Assembly: GCF_000745175.1 (NCBI RefSeq)
Contig: NZ_JQNI01000002.1
Location: 604,001-668,000 of the forward strand
Direction: 5' to 3'
Length of the DNA stretch: 64,000 nt
DNA from: Deinococcus sp. YIM 77859
GTDB taxonomy: Bacteria > Deinococcota > Deinococci > Deinococcales > Deinococcaceae
Position 1 is the stretch's first letter. Each line of letters begins with the position of its first letter. The position numbers and the translations under genes were made by a program. Below the pieces are notes generated by a model that did not search any database, was not told the origin of the DNA, and was given only the letters and a program-made list of their open reading frames with translations. This document shows, in pieces, positions 8,139-28,613 of this stretch.

Positions 8139-8846
8139 TTACCCCATCCTTCCCGTGCGAATCACGTCGGCGATCACCGGGGGCAGGTTCCAAGCCATGA
8201 TGTCAAACGCCGAGGAGGCGTAGTCATAGGGCACCTTGTGCAGGGTGACCCGGGGCTTACGGCCCAGGCACTCCACAAGCGCCACATCGGCACCCGGCTC
8301 GTGGTTGAGGCTTAGGCCGACCGAACCGGGATCCACAAAGGTCGTGTCGCCCACCACCCGCACAAAGGGAACGTGCGTGCCGCCCACCACAACCACCCGC
8401 GCCCCCAGCGCCTCGGCCAGCTCCTCCAGGGTACGCTCGGGGGCCATCAGGTCGAGCCGCTCCTCTGGGGTGTGGGGACTGCCGTGAAAGAACCGTACCC
8501 GTCCCACCGGGGTCATCAGGCGCCCACCCGGCGGCAAGCGCCGCAGAAACTCCATCTGTTCGGGGGAGAGCACCCGCCGCGTCCAGCCCAGCACCTGTTC
8601 CGCAACGCCGTGGCGGCCCCCGTCGCTGCCCCCCAGTTCGAGCGCGACCCGCACGTCGCTGGAGCCCAGACCGGTCAGCCAGCCCTCACGCCGCACAACG
8701 TCGATCACCGGGCCGGGCGACGCGCCGTACCCCACCAGATCGCCCACCACGATCACCTGGTTCACGGCTTCCTCGAGCAGAAACCGCTTGACAGCCGTGA
8801 GGGCCTGAATGTTGCCGTGCAGATCACTGATAAACGCCAGTCTCAA
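8139..8846 (-). CDS. metallophosphoesterase (calcineurin-like)
   Basis: 235 residues starting at TTG 8846 ([16 protein letters not shown]). Metal-binding blocks: [14 protein letters not shown], a GSS segment in place of the usual [13 protein letters not shown] and GGTHVPFVR, as in YfcE-like or 2-prime,3-prime-cAMP phosphodiesterase-like proteins. The exact substrate is unknown. A TAGCAT box at 8856-8861 lies 9 nt before the start and no Shine-Dalgarno is seen. The gene is divergent from lnt. Confidence 0.82.
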   Translation of the reverse strand: MRLAFISDLHGNIQALTAVKRFLLEEAVNQVIVVGDLVGYGASPGPVIDVVRREGWLTGLGSSDVRVALELGGSDGGRHGVAEQVLGWTRRVLSPEQMEFLRRLPPGGRLMTPVGRVRFFHGSPHTPEERLDLMAPERTLEELAEALGARVVVVGGTHVPFVRVVGDTTFVDPGSVGLSLNHEPGADVALVECLGRKPRVTLHKVPYDYASSAFDIMAWNLPPVIADVIRTGRMG

Positions 8847-8855
8847 GGTGCACCC

Positions 8856-8893
8856 ATGCTAATGCAAAGCGGCGCCGCCCCGCCCCGTATCAT
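8856..8893. promoter_or_regulatory. divergent promoters of metallophosphoesterase and lnt
   Basis: The 53-nt gap has TAGCAT on the minus strand (8856-8861) and TATCAT on the plus strand (8888-8893). The latter is 6 nt from the GTG start of lnt, so lnt mRNA is probably leaderless. Confidence 0.55.
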
Positions 8894-8899
8894 GGCGCG

Positions 8900-10348
8900 G
8901 TGCCCCCGGTGCCGCCCTTTCTGATCGCCGCCCTGCTGGGCCTCCTGCTCGCCGCCTGCGCCCTGCCCCTGCCCTGGAGCTTCCTGAGCCCACTGCCGCT
9001 GGCCTTGCTGTTCGCCTTTGTCGCTCGTGCCCCCACCCCCCGCCAGGTCGCCGGGCGCATGTGGTGGGCAGCCTTTGCGTACAGCGCCCTCCACCTGTGG
9101 TGGCTGACCGCCTTTCTCGCCAAGCTGTTTGGGACGCCGGTCCTGGGCGTCCTCGCCGGCGCGCTGTACGCCCTAGAGGGTGCCTTGTTCGCCGCGGTGG
9201 CCGCCCTCGCCGCGCGCCTGGTCCGCCTTCCCACAGCCCGGGTTTGGGCCCTGGCGGGCGGCTGGGTGCTGCTCGAAGGGCTGCGCTTCCTGGGCCCCCT
9301 CGCCTTTCCCTGGCCGACGCTGGGCTACAGCCTGCTCCCCACACCCGCCATCCAGATCGCCGACCTGGGCGGCGTGTTGCTCGCCAGCGTCTTGGTCACT
9401 GCGACGGCGGCCTCCTTTGTCAGCGTGCGTTGGGGAAGCCCTTGGCCGCACCGCCTGGTCACCTTTGCCTGGCTGGCGGCCCTGGCCTACGGGATTACCC
9501 GAGTGCCGGGGCAAGGGCCCGAACAGCCCCTGCTCGTGCTGCGGACCGACTTCGACGCTTTTGGCCGGGCCACGCGGCAGCTCAGTGAGGAAGAGCAGCT
9601 CGCCGTTCAGCGCGCGCTCAGCGCCGTCCGCTCGCCCGCTGAGCCCGTTGTGTGGAGCGAGACCGCCATGACGGCGAGCCGTCTGCCCCAGGTGCTTCCG
9701 CAGTTCCCCGGCCCCGGAGTCAGCGGCCTGCGGACCCTCCAGCCCAACCAGAATGTCGCCGTTGCGGTGGACGCCGCGGGCCGGGTTCTGGGAAGCAACG
9801 TCAAGGCCCGTCTGGTGCCCTTTGGGGAGTATTTTCCCCTCTACGCCGCCCTCCGGCCCGCCTACGGCCTGATCGAGCAGGCGGTTGGCTTTCAGTTGGG
9901 CAGCCTCACCCCCGCCCACGACCTGCGCCCTCTCGCCCTGAATGGCGTTTCGTACGGCACGTACATCTGCTACGACAGCGTCTTTCCTTGGGTGGCCCGC
10001 ACGCTTGTTCGCGGGGGCGCGCAACTCCTGGTCAATCCCAGCAATGACGGCTGGTACGACGGTTGGGGGGTACAGCAGCATTTCCTGATGGGCCGGGTGC
10101 GCGCCATCGAGACCCGGCGCTGGGTGGTGCGCAGCGTGAACAGGGGCATTGCTGGAGCCGTGGACGACCTGGGCAGGCCCCGCCGCCTTCTCACCGCAGG
10201 GGAAGGAGCGCTGCACGTTCGTCCGCGACTGCTGAGCGGGCAGACCGTCTACACCCGAGTGGGCGACCTGCCCGCCCTGCTGCTGGCCGCGCTGATGGTG
10301 GGCTACGGCGTCCGACTGGACCGCCGGGACCGCGAGCGGGGGAGAGGG

Positions 10349-10369
<21 letters not shown>
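8900..10369 (+). CDS. lnt: apolipoprotein N-acyltransferase Lnt
   Basis: 489 residues from GTG 8900. The first ~200 residues carry several hydrophobic membrane segments; a nitrilase-like periplasmic domain follows. The E-K-C triad is present: Glu in WSETAM, Lys in [14 protein letters not shown], Cys in [21 protein letters not shown] and the final membrane segment also fit. Lnt adds the third acyl chain to the N-terminal cysteine of diacylated lipoproteins. It is found mostly in diderm bacteria, consistent with the Deinococcus envelope. It overlaps the convergent recombinase gene by 21 nt at the 3-prime ends. Confidence 0.9.
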
Positions 10370-11392
<1,023 letters not shown>

Positions 11393-11398
11393 AGCACC

Positions 11399-11404
11399 AT
11401 TATA
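11399..11404 (-). promoter_or_regulatory. leaderless -10 box of the tyrosine recombinase
   Basis: Consensus TATAAT on the minus strand, 6 nt before the ATG at 11392. No -35 element is obvious. Confidence 0.6.
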
Positions 11405-11460
11405 CTCCGGATAATTTCACTTCTGTGGAGTATGGGAGGTCGCCGGAGCCCAGGGGCGTT

Positions 11461-12417
<957 letters not shown>

Positions 12418-12424
12418 GGCGGGC

Positions 12425-12817
<393 letters not shown>

Positions 12818-12821
<4 letters not shown>

Positions 12822-12877
12822 ACCGCCCAGGACTCTTTGAACTCGCGCAGGGCTTCTTCGATGCGCTGGGCTGGCAG
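12818..12877 (-). pseudogene. possible C-terminal gene remnant
   Basis: On the minus strand this segment reads [19 protein letters not shown] followed by TAG, a helical coding-like peptide, but an in-frame TGA lies 3-5 codons upstream and there is no start codon. It overlaps the lipoprotein stop. It may be the 3-prime end of a lost gene. Short length makes chance a real alternative. Confidence 0.3.
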
Positions 12878-12975
12878 CCCTCAGCGCTGGCGTGCAGCCA
12901 CGCTTCTCCAAGCCTGCGTTCCCCCTGACGCTCAACGGGGCGTTTGTTGGTGCCGGCTGCTAAACTCCCAGGGTT

Positions 12976-16001
<3,026 letters not shown>

Positions 16002-16007
16002 GCGCTG

Positions 16008-16030
16008 GGGGAGGGAACGCTCTCCCCTTT
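16008..16030 (+). terminator. intrinsic terminator of hisS-aspS
   Basis: Stem GGGGAGGG / CTCTCCCC with an AACG loop and a short T run, 7 nt after the aspS stop. It precedes repeat copy 2, so that repeat is not the only terminator here. Confidence 0.6.
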
Positions 16031-16036
16031 CTGGTG

Positions 16037-16083
16037 TAAGTGAAAATATTCACGATAAACCGGCTCGTGAATGTTTTGTTTCC
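16037..16083 (+). repeat. dispersed repeat element copy 2 / terminator-like hairpin
   Basis: GTGAA-AATA-TTCAC (16040-16053) overlapping a stem ATTCACGA / TCGTGAAT (16048-16055 with 16065-16072), then GTTTTGTTTCC. On the minus strand the same stem is followed by TATTTTCACTT. The stop codon of the histidine phosphatase gene (16050-16052) lies inside it, so the element forms the end of that coding region. Confidence 0.75.
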
Positions 16084-16688
16084 AGGTGTGGGGTGTCGGC
16101 GAGGCGCACGACCTGCCAGCGCTGTCCGTTCCTTTGCAGTTCCGTCACCGCGGTGTTGGGGTGGGTATACCGGCGGTCACGCCAGATTTCGCGAATATCG
16201 GCGGACAGCAGGTGGGCCAGGGCGGCGGCAAGCGCTCCGCCATGCGAGACGACGATGGGGGTCCCGGGAAGGGCAAGGGGCTGCTCGAGCGCCGCCAGGA
16301 AGCGGGCGGCGACCCCCTCGAGCGTCTCTCCTCCCGCGAAGCCGAACGCCCCGCCGGGCAACTCCAGCTCGTGGGCATGGGTGAGGAGGTGGGCGTAGGG
16401 GCGGCCCAGCCAGGCGGGGCCAACCTCGATCTCGTGGAGGCCGTCAAGCACGGTCACGGGCACATCCAGGGCGTGGGCGATGGCCTGCGCCGTCTGGCGG
16501 GCGCGGCGAAAGGCGCTGGCGTAGACGCGCGGGGCGGGAAGCGCCAGGCCAGCGAGCCAGCCCGCAAGCGCACGGGCTTGGGCCTCCCCCGTAGGGTTCA
16601 GGGGGTCGTCGTGGCTCGCGCCGAGAGTCTGGGCGACGTTGCTGGCGGTTTGACCGTGGCGAACGAGAAAGAGGCGGGTGGCTGTCAT
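16050..16688 (-). CDS. histidine phosphatase family protein (phosphoglycerate mutase-like)
   Basis: 212 residues from ATG 16688. The catalytic phosphohistidine motif [10 protein letters not shown] is near the N-terminus; a second Arg/His pair appears in [14 protein letters not shown] and [23 protein letters not shown] matches the acid region of cofactor-dependent mutase and CobC-like phosphatases. The substrate is unknown. The last ~10 residues ([10 protein letters not shown]) are encoded by repeat element copy 2, which suggests the element was added to or captured the 3-prime end of the gene. Confidence 0.85.
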   Translation of the reverse strand: MTATRLFLVRHGQTASNVAQTLGASHDDPLNPTGEAQARALAGWLAGLALPAPRVYASAFRRARQTAQAIAHALDVPVTVLDGLHEIEVGPAWLGRPYAHLLTHAHELELPGGAFGFAGGETLEGVAARFLAALEQPLALPGTPIVVSHGGALAAALAHLLSADIREIWRDRRYTHPNTAVTELQRNGQRWQVVRLADTPHLETKHSRAGLS

Positions 16689-16695
16689 GGCCCTC

Positions 16696-16701
16696 AGCGT
16701 A
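16696..16701 (-). promoter_or_regulatory. leaderless -10 box of the histidine phosphatase
   Basis: TACGCT on the minus strand, 7 nt before the ATG at 16688. Confidence 0.5.
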
Positions 16702-16720
16702 GCGTTACGGTGCGCGGGGA

Positions 16721-18598
<1,878 letters not shown>

Positions 18599-18643
18599 GC
18601 AAGGCTAAACGTTTTCCTTGTGACCACGCCGGCCTGCCCTGTC

Positions 18644-18649
18644 TACAGT
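18644..18649 (+). promoter_or_regulatory. leaderless -10 box of the PAP2 phosphatase
   Basis: TACAGT, 6 nt before ATG 18656; this decides the start over an in-frame GTG at 18620. Confidence 0.5.
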
Positions 18650-18655
18650 GGGGGG

Positions 18656-19333
18656 ATGCGCCGTGACCTTCCCGACCTGCTGCGGCGGAACTGGCGGCAG
18701 CTGGCGCTGCTGCTGCTGGGCGTGCTGGTGCCCCTGCTGCTGCTTGCAGACCTGACCGAAGACGTCTTCCAAGACGGCGGGTTCGCGTGGGACCGAGCGA
18801 TTCTGGCCTGGTACGCGGCGCAGCGCACGCCGGGGCTGACACGCGCGGCCCAGGCGCTCGCCCTCCTGGGGGGCGTGGAGGTGTTGCCCTTTGTCACCGC
18901 GAGTGTCGCGCTTGGGCTGTGGTGGCTGGGAGCGCGGGCGCACGCCGCCTTTTTGGTGATGGGGGTGGCCGGAGCGACGCTGCTGAACGTGCTCGCCAAA
19001 CTGATCTTCCAGCGGCCCCGCCCAGACGAACTCGTCGCGCTGCTGACCGAACCCGGCTTTTCCTTTCCCAGCGGACACGCGATGAGCAACATGGCCTTTG
19101 GCTACGCGCTGGCGCTGGTGTTCTGGCACACCCGCTGGCGCTGGCCCGCCGCCGTGCTGGGCTTCATCTGGGCCTTTGCGGTCGGGCTCAGCCGTAACTA
19201 TCTGGGCGTGCACTACCCCACGGACGTGCTGGCGGGCTTTGCGGCCTCGGTTGCCTGGGTGGCGGGCCTGTACCTGATTCTCGCGCGGCGCTGGCCACAG
19301 CTGCGGCAGTCTCCACGCACGGCGCGGCCATAG
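18656..19333 (+). CDS. PAP2-family membrane phosphatase
   Basis: 225 residues with about five membrane segments. The three phosphatase motifs are present: [19 protein letters not shown] and [16 protein letters not shown]. Family members dephosphorylate phosphatidic acid, phosphatidylglycerol phosphate or undecaprenyl pyrophosphate; the basic N-terminus [13 protein letters not shown] suggests the N-terminus is cytoplasmic. Candidate roles are lipid turnover or bactoprenol recycling; sequence alone does not decide. Confidence 0.87.
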   Translation: MRRDLPDLLRRNWRQLALLLLGVLVPLLLLADLTEDVFQDGGFAWDRAILAWYAAQRTPGLTRAAQALALLGGVEVLPFVTASVALGLWWLGARAHAAFLVMGVAGATLLNVLAKLIFQRPRPDELVALLTEPGFSFPSGHAMSNMAFGYALALVFWHTRWRWPAAVLGFIWAFAVGLSRNYLGVHYPTDVLAGFAASVAWVAGLYLILARRWPQLRQSPRTARP

Positions 19334-19354
19334 CGCCTAGACCGCTGGGACAGC

Positions 19355-19447
19355 CTATGGCGTGAGGCCCAGCCCGAGGCGCAGGCCCGGCAGGTACAGG
19401 CGGATGTAGCGCAGCAGCGCCGCGATCAGCAGGAGTACGCCGGACAT
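19355..19447 (-). CDS. possible 30-residue hydrophobic peptide
   Basis: Minus-strand ATG at 19447 opens [20 protein letters not shown] and ends ...GLGLTP before TAG. AGGAAAG lies 8 nt upstream of the ATG as a good Shine-Dalgarno. One membrane helix followed by a basic stretch is predicted. It lies directly downstream of lysC (stop 19473), so it could be the last cistron of that transcript. No homologue is recognised; conservation in related genomes would decide. Confidence 0.4.
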   Translation of the reverse strand: MSGVLLLIAALLRYIRLYLPGLRLGLGLTP

Positions 19448-19472
19448 CTCCAGCGCTTTCCTGAAGTCCGGA

Positions 19473-20885
<1,413 letters not shown>

Positions 20886-20899
20886 ATGGGGCACAGTAT

Positions 20900-20933
20900 G
20901 ACGCCCGCCCCGGCGGTGCAGCGGGCGGGCGTC
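20900..20933 (-). terminator. GC-rich hairpin after the copper operon
   Basis: Perfect 11-bp stem GACGCCCGCCC / GGGCGGGCGTC downstream of copD (stop 20948) on the minus strand, without a T tract. It abuts the CATACT -10 box of lysC (20895-20900). Confidence 0.45.
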
Positions 20934-20947
20934 TGAGCAGGGGAACT

Positions 20948-21725
20948 TCAGGGCAGGAGCGTATGCCCGGTGTGCACGGGGGGCGGCATGCTTCCCAGCG
21001 CGGCCGTCAGGCCCAGCACGGCGAGCAGCAGCAGCGCCTCGAGGGCGAGCCGTGGGCGGGTCAAGGCCCGCCGTACGCGGGCGGCCGCGAGCAGCGCCAG
21101 GGCTACGCCAGCGAGCTTAAGCAGCAGCGTGCGCCCATAGCCGCTGTCCGGCAGGGTGAGGACGTTCCCCGCGTGGGCGGGGATCAGGACTGCCCCGGTC
21201 AGCGCGAGCAGGCCCACGCTGGTCAGGGCGACCGGGGTGAAGCGCCGCGCGAGGGCGGCGGTGGGCGCAGGATGCGTGAGCAGCGCCAGCACGCCGCCCA
21301 ACCAAAGCGCCATGGCCCCCGCGTGCCCGGCGGTCAGGAGGCGCAGCAGGAGGCCGTGCGCGCCCCGTGTCCCCCCCCGCCTGGCCCCACAGCACGGTGA
21401 GGGCGGCGAGCAGCGCGAGAACCGCGGGCCAGGGTGACAGCTCTGCCGCGAGCAGCAGAGCCGCGCCCAGCAGCCGGGTCAGGGCGGCGCGGCCCGGACC
21501 GCTGTCCGTCAGATAGGCGAGGATGTCGGCGGCGCTCAGAAAGCCGAGCGCCGCGAGCGTTCCGCCCAGCTCCAGGGCGGCCCCCAGCAGCAGCAGCGTC
21601 AACCCCAGGCCCAGCCAGCGGCGCGGCGGATGGGCGGGCGTCAGCGCTCGGCGGGCAAAGACGCCCCCGACCAGCAGCAGCGTGCCGAGAAAGGTCAGAC
21701 CGCGAGCGGTGGCGAGAAGCAGCAC
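20948..21725 (-). pseudogene. copD: CopD-family membrane protein, frameshifted at a G8 run
   Basis: The N-terminal part (from GTG 21725: VLLLATARGLTFLGTLLLVGG) gives several membrane helices up to [10 protein letters not shown]; then the frame runs into Pro/Arg-rich nonsense. Removing one G from the eight at 21371-21378 (C8 on the plus strand) restores ...[19 protein letters not shown] followed by [15 protein letters not shown] and the remaining helices, ending at 20948. The restored protein, about 258 residues, is typical of CopD copper-resistance membrane proteins with membrane His residues. It starts 1 nt after copC. Either a true frameshift, a phase-variable tract or a sequencing error is possible. 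Confidence 0.75.
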
Positions 21726-21726
21726 G

Positions 21727-22125
21727 TTACCGCACGTAGAAGACGGCGTGCCCGCTCACCAGGTGGCCGTCGGCCGAGAGCAGCCGCCAGACGGTCAGGT
21801 ACGCGCCCGGCTTCAGGCCCGCGCGCAGGGGCAGCGTGACTCGGGTGGCCATGCCGCTGAGCCGCGGGGCCGTATCGACCCGCAGCGCCGCGTCATCTCG
21901 GCGGGCAAGGACGGCGGCGGCCTCCTTGGCGGGGTCTGCCCCGGCGGGAAGCGGCACGACCTTGAAGACAGAAAAGCGCAGGTTGACGGGCTCGCCAAAG
22001 GTGAGGGTGACGGCTTTGGGCGCGCTCACGTGGGCGCCGTGAGCGGGAAAAAGGCCGGTGACCTCGGTATGGGCGAGGGCCGTGCCCAGGGTGAGGGCGG
22101 TCAGCAGAGCAAGCAGCGCGCGCAT
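21727..22125 (-). CDS. copC: CopC/YobA-family periplasmic copper-binding protein
   Basis: 132 residues. A signal peptide ends ...LGTALA; the mature protein would begin with His ([12 protein letters not shown]), as in CopC proteins where the N-terminal His binds Cu(II). C-terminal [15 protein letters not shown] supplies the Asp and His partners. The beta-sandwich core [13 protein letters not shown] fits. It is thought to deliver or sequester copper in the periplasm with CopD. It lies 12 nt after ycnI with GGAGAA before its ATG, and 1 nt before copD. Confidence 0.87.
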   Translation of the reverse strand: MRALLALLTALTLGTALAHTEVTGLFPAHGAHVSAPKAVTLTFGEPVNLRFSVFKVVPLPAGADPAKEAAAVLARRDDAALRVDTAPRLSGMATRVTLPLRAGLKPGAYLTVWRLLSADGHLVSGHAVFYVR

Positions 22126-22137
22126 CGGTTCTCCGGG

Positions 22138-22581
<444 letters not shown>

Positions 22582-22630
22582 AGGATCTCCTCAAGCTGAA
22601 GGCGAGACGTCGGAAACTCAGGTCACGGCT

Positions 22631-22960
22631 TCAGCGCTGCGGAGGAGCGCGCGCGTCCGGCAGGCCCGCGGGCGCGGCGGCCAGCCGCAGCACGAGGATG
22701 GGCCGGTCCGGCACGCTGGGGCACGCGGGGAGCAGGACCGGCCCCGGCGGGGGCGCAGTGGCAAAGGCCCCGGTGAGGCAGAACAGGCAGTGGGCGTGTT
22801 CTGGAGCAGATACCGGACTGGAATGGTGCGCGGGCGCGTGGGCCGCGGGCACAAGCGGCAGCGTCCGCAGCGGGTACAGGCCCGCGGCGACCAGGGTCAG
22901 GCACGCCGCCAGGAGGCGCGCCCCCCGAGTCCACAGCGGGGGCCACCTCCTGCGGAGCAT
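22631..22960 (-). CDS. DUF2946-like small membrane protein, first gene of the copper operon
   Basis: 109 residues. A basic start and hydrophobic segment (LLAACLTLVAAGLYPL) are followed by a His/Cys-rich stretch APAHHSSPVSAPEHAHCLFC and a Pro-rich tail. The H-x-CxxC group matches DUF2946 proteins that accompany copper genes. The H and C residues could bind copper; this is inference. A leaderless -10 (TAGAGT, 22967-22972) sits 6 nt upstream and overlaps the ilvE stop codon. Confidence 0.65.
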   Translation of the reverse strand: MLRRRWPPLWTRGARLLAACLTLVAAGLYPLRTLPLVPAAHAPAHHSSPVSAPEHAHCLFCLTGAFATAPPPGPVLLPACPSVPDRPILVLRLAAAPAGLPDARAPPQR

Positions 22961-22969
22961 GGGGCCACT

Positions 22970-24016
<1,047 letters not shown>

Positions 24017-24126
24017 GGGTGCCTGTCCTTTCCGGGAAGCGCGGGCAAGCCCTGCACCCCTGCCGAGGCCATGCTACGCCGCGGGCTGTTCAGGCGGCCG
24101 AAACACGGCAGCCGGGAAAGGTGGGT

Positions 24127-25185
<1,059 letters not shown>

Positions 25186-25191
25186 GCCGAA

Positions 25192-25227
25192 GGCGTGAGG
25201 GTCGCTTCCCTCACGCCTCTTTTCTTG
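25192..25227 (+). terminator. partial terminator between gap and pgk
   Basis: Perfect 10-bp stem GGCGTGAGGG / CCCTCACGCC with loop TCGCTT and tail TCTTTTCTTG. The pgk Shine-Dalgarno follows at once, so read-through is expected and the hairpin should set the gap:pgk ratio or protect the gap 3-prime end. Confidence 0.8.
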
Positions 25228-25238
25228 AAGGAGGCACC

Positions 25239-26419
<1,181 letters not shown>

Positions 26420-26423
<4 letters not shown>

Positions 26424-27160
26424 CCCAACCCAGAACCCTGCTCGCCCTGAACTGGAAGATGAACAAGACGCCCACCGAGGCCCGCGAGTGGGCACGTGAG
26501 CTGGCCAGCCGCTACACCCGCAGCGCAGCAGAACTCGCGGTGCTGGCGCCCGCGATTGACCTGCCCGGCCTGAAAGAGCTGCTGCCCGCCGGGGTGGATG
26601 TGGGCGGCCAGGACGTCAGCGCGCACGCGGCCGGTGCCTACACGGGTGAGATCAGCGCCGCGATGCTGCGGGACGTGCACGCGACCTACGTGATTGTGGG
26701 CCACTCTGAGCGCCGCGAGTACCACCTGGAAACGGACGCCGTGGTGGCGGCCAAGGCCCGTCAGGCGCAGGCCCACGGGCTCACGCCCATCGTGTGTGTG
26801 GGCGAGCGGCTCGACGTGCGCGAGCGCGGCGAACACGTCCGCTTCACGCTCGACCAGCTCCGCGCGAGCACCGAGGGTGTCCAGGCCAACCTCGTCGTGG
26901 CCTATGAGCCCGTCTGGGCCATCGGGACCGGCCGCACGGCGACCGCCGACGACGCGGAGGAGATGGCCGCGGCGCTGCGCGGGGCGCTCGCCGGTCTGTA
27001 CGGCCCGGAGGCTGCGGCGCTGCGCGTGCTGTACGGCGGCAGCGTCAAGCCGGACAACATCGCCGCCCTCTGTGCCCAGCCCAATGTGAATGGCGCGCTG
27101 GTGGGCGGCGCGAGCCTACAGGTGGACGACGTCCTCGCGCTCGCTCACGCCCTGAGCTAG
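26420..27160 (+). CDS. tpiA: triosephosphate isomerase
   Basis: 246 residues from GTG 26420, coupled to pgk. [11 protein letters not shown] (catalytic Lys), [10 protein letters not shown] (His), [12 protein letters not shown] (Glu) and [11 protein letters not shown] (phosphate loop) are all present. It ends the gap-pgk-tpiA operon; a long GC-rich hairpin follows. Confidence 0.97.
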
Positions 27161-27175
27161 AGGCCACACCCTGTT

Positions 27176-27211
27176 CCGCGCGGCGGGGGCTGGCTGGTCC
27201 CCGCCGCGCGG
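27176..27211. terminator. long GC-rich hairpin between convergent tpiA and gntP
   Basis: Perfect 13-bp stem CCGCGCGGCGGGG / CCCCGCCGCGCGG with a 10-nt loop. No T tract on either side, so it may act as a mRNA end or bidirectional block rather than a classical terminator. Confidence 0.6.
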
Positions 27212-27216
27212 ATGTC

Positions 27217-28599
27217 TCAGACCAGCGTAAAGACAAGCCAAGCGAGCGCGAAGCCGATGACGCCGATCAGGGTCTCCATGACGGTCCAGGTTTTGAAGGT
27301 GGTGGGGAGATCGAGATTCATCAGGCGGCCGACCAGCCAGAAGCCGGAGTCGTTCACGTGCGACACCACGACAGAACCGGCGGCCGCAGCGAGGACGACG
27401 GCGGCGAGGTCGGTGCCGGCATAGCCCGCCGCCGCCACGGCAGGCTGGACAAGACCGGCGGCCGTGAGCAGGGCCACGGTGGCCGAGCCCTGAGCGATCC
27501 GCAGGACAGCGGCGATGAGAAAGGCGGCCAGGATCACGGGAATGCCCAGGTTTTCCAGGCTGGCGGCCACAGCGTCCCCGATGCCGGAGGCGCGCAGGAC
27601 CGCGCCGAACATGCCGCCCGCACCCGTGATCAGAATGACGGAGGCCACCGGCCCCAGCGCCGAATCGAGGAGCTTCTCGATGGTGACTCGGTCGACGCCC
27701 CGAAATGCGCCCAGCACCGCCGCAGTGACCAGCACGGAGAACAGCAGCGCGACGGGGGTGTTGCCCAGCAGGCGAATGAGCTGCACGGCCGCGTTCTCAC
27801 CGCTGACGGCACCGGCGGTCACCAGCGCGCTGAGACCGGTGTTGCCGAAGATCAGGACAAGGGGCAGCAGCAGCAGGGCGATCACGGTTCCGGCACTGGG
27901 AGGCCGGCGAGGTTCCTCGCTGACCAGCGGGCCGCCGCTGAGCAGCTCAGGCACCGGCAGAGGAAAGCGGCGCCCGGCCCACAGGCCAAAGAGGTAGCCG
28001 GCGAGGAACCAGGTGGGCAAGGCGACAAGCAGGCCCACCCCGATCAGGGTGGCGATCTCTGCCCCCAGCAGGTCTGCGGCGGCCACGGCGCCGGGGTGCG
28101 GGGGCACAAACACGTGCATCACTGAAAAAGCGCCGGCGGCGGGAAGGCCGTAGCGCAGCACCGGCTGGTTCAGGCGGCGGGCCACAGCAAAGACGACGGG
28201 CAGCATCACGATCAGGCCCGCGTCGAAGAAGATCGGAAAGCCGAAGAGCAAAGAGGCCACGCCCAGCGCGAGGGGGGCGCGCCGCTCGCCGAAGCGGGCA
28301 ATCAGGCTCTCGGCCAATGTTCTTGCGCCGCCGCTCGTCTCGATCAGGCGGCCCAGCATGGCCCCCAGCCCCACGAGCAGCGCCACCGACCCCAGGGTGG
28401 TGCCGAAGCCGCTCACCAGCACGTCCACAATGCTCCCCGTGGGAAGTCCCGTGGCAAACGCGGTGAGCAGGCTCACCAGAATCAGCGCCACAAAGGCATG
28501 CAGCCGCAGCGCGATGATCAGCACCAGCAGCAGGGTGACCGCCGCCGCCCCGATGGCGAGGAGCGCCGGAGCGCCGAGCGTCTGGGTAAAACCTTCCAT
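27217..28599 (-). CDS. gntP: GntP-family gluconate/organic acid permease
   Basis: 460 residues from ATG 28599 with AGGAGG 5 nt upstream. At least 12 hydrophobic segments; the GntP blocks LLFGFPIFFDAGLIVMLP, MHVFVPPHPGAVAAADLLG and VVSHVNDSGFW are present. It should be a proton symporter for gluconate or a related sugar acid. The gene lies 14 nt after an FGGY gluconokinase-like kinase, which supports gluconate as substrate. Confidence 0.9.
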   Translation of the reverse strand: MEGFTQTLGAPALLAIGAAAVTLLLVLIIALRLHAFVALILVSLLTAFATGLPTGSIVDVLVSGFGTTLGSVALLVGLGAMLGRLIETSGGARTLAESLIARFGERRAPLALGVASLLFGFPIFFDAGLIVMLPVVFAVARRLNQPVLRYGLPAAGAFSVMHVFVPPHPGAVAAADLLGAEIATLIGVGLLVALPTWFLAGYLFGLWAGRRFPLPVPELLSGGPLVSEEPRRPPSAGTVIALLLLPLVLIFGNTGLSALVTAGAVSGENAAVQLIRLLGNTPVALLFSVLVTAAVLGAFRGVDRVTIEKLLDSALGPVASVILITGAGGMFGAVLRASGIGDAVAASLENLGIPVILAAFLIAAVLRIAQGSATVALLTAAGLVQPAVAAAGYAGTDLAAVVLAAAAGSVVVSHVNDSGFWLVGRLMNLDLPTTFKTWTVMETLIGVIGFALAWLVFTLV

Positions 28600-28613
28600 G
28601 AGTCCTCCTGAGA

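Noticed and set aside
18620..18656. Upstream GTG start for the PAP2 phosphatase
   Set aside because: The -10 box TACAGT lies between it and ATG 18656, so transcription should start too late to include it.
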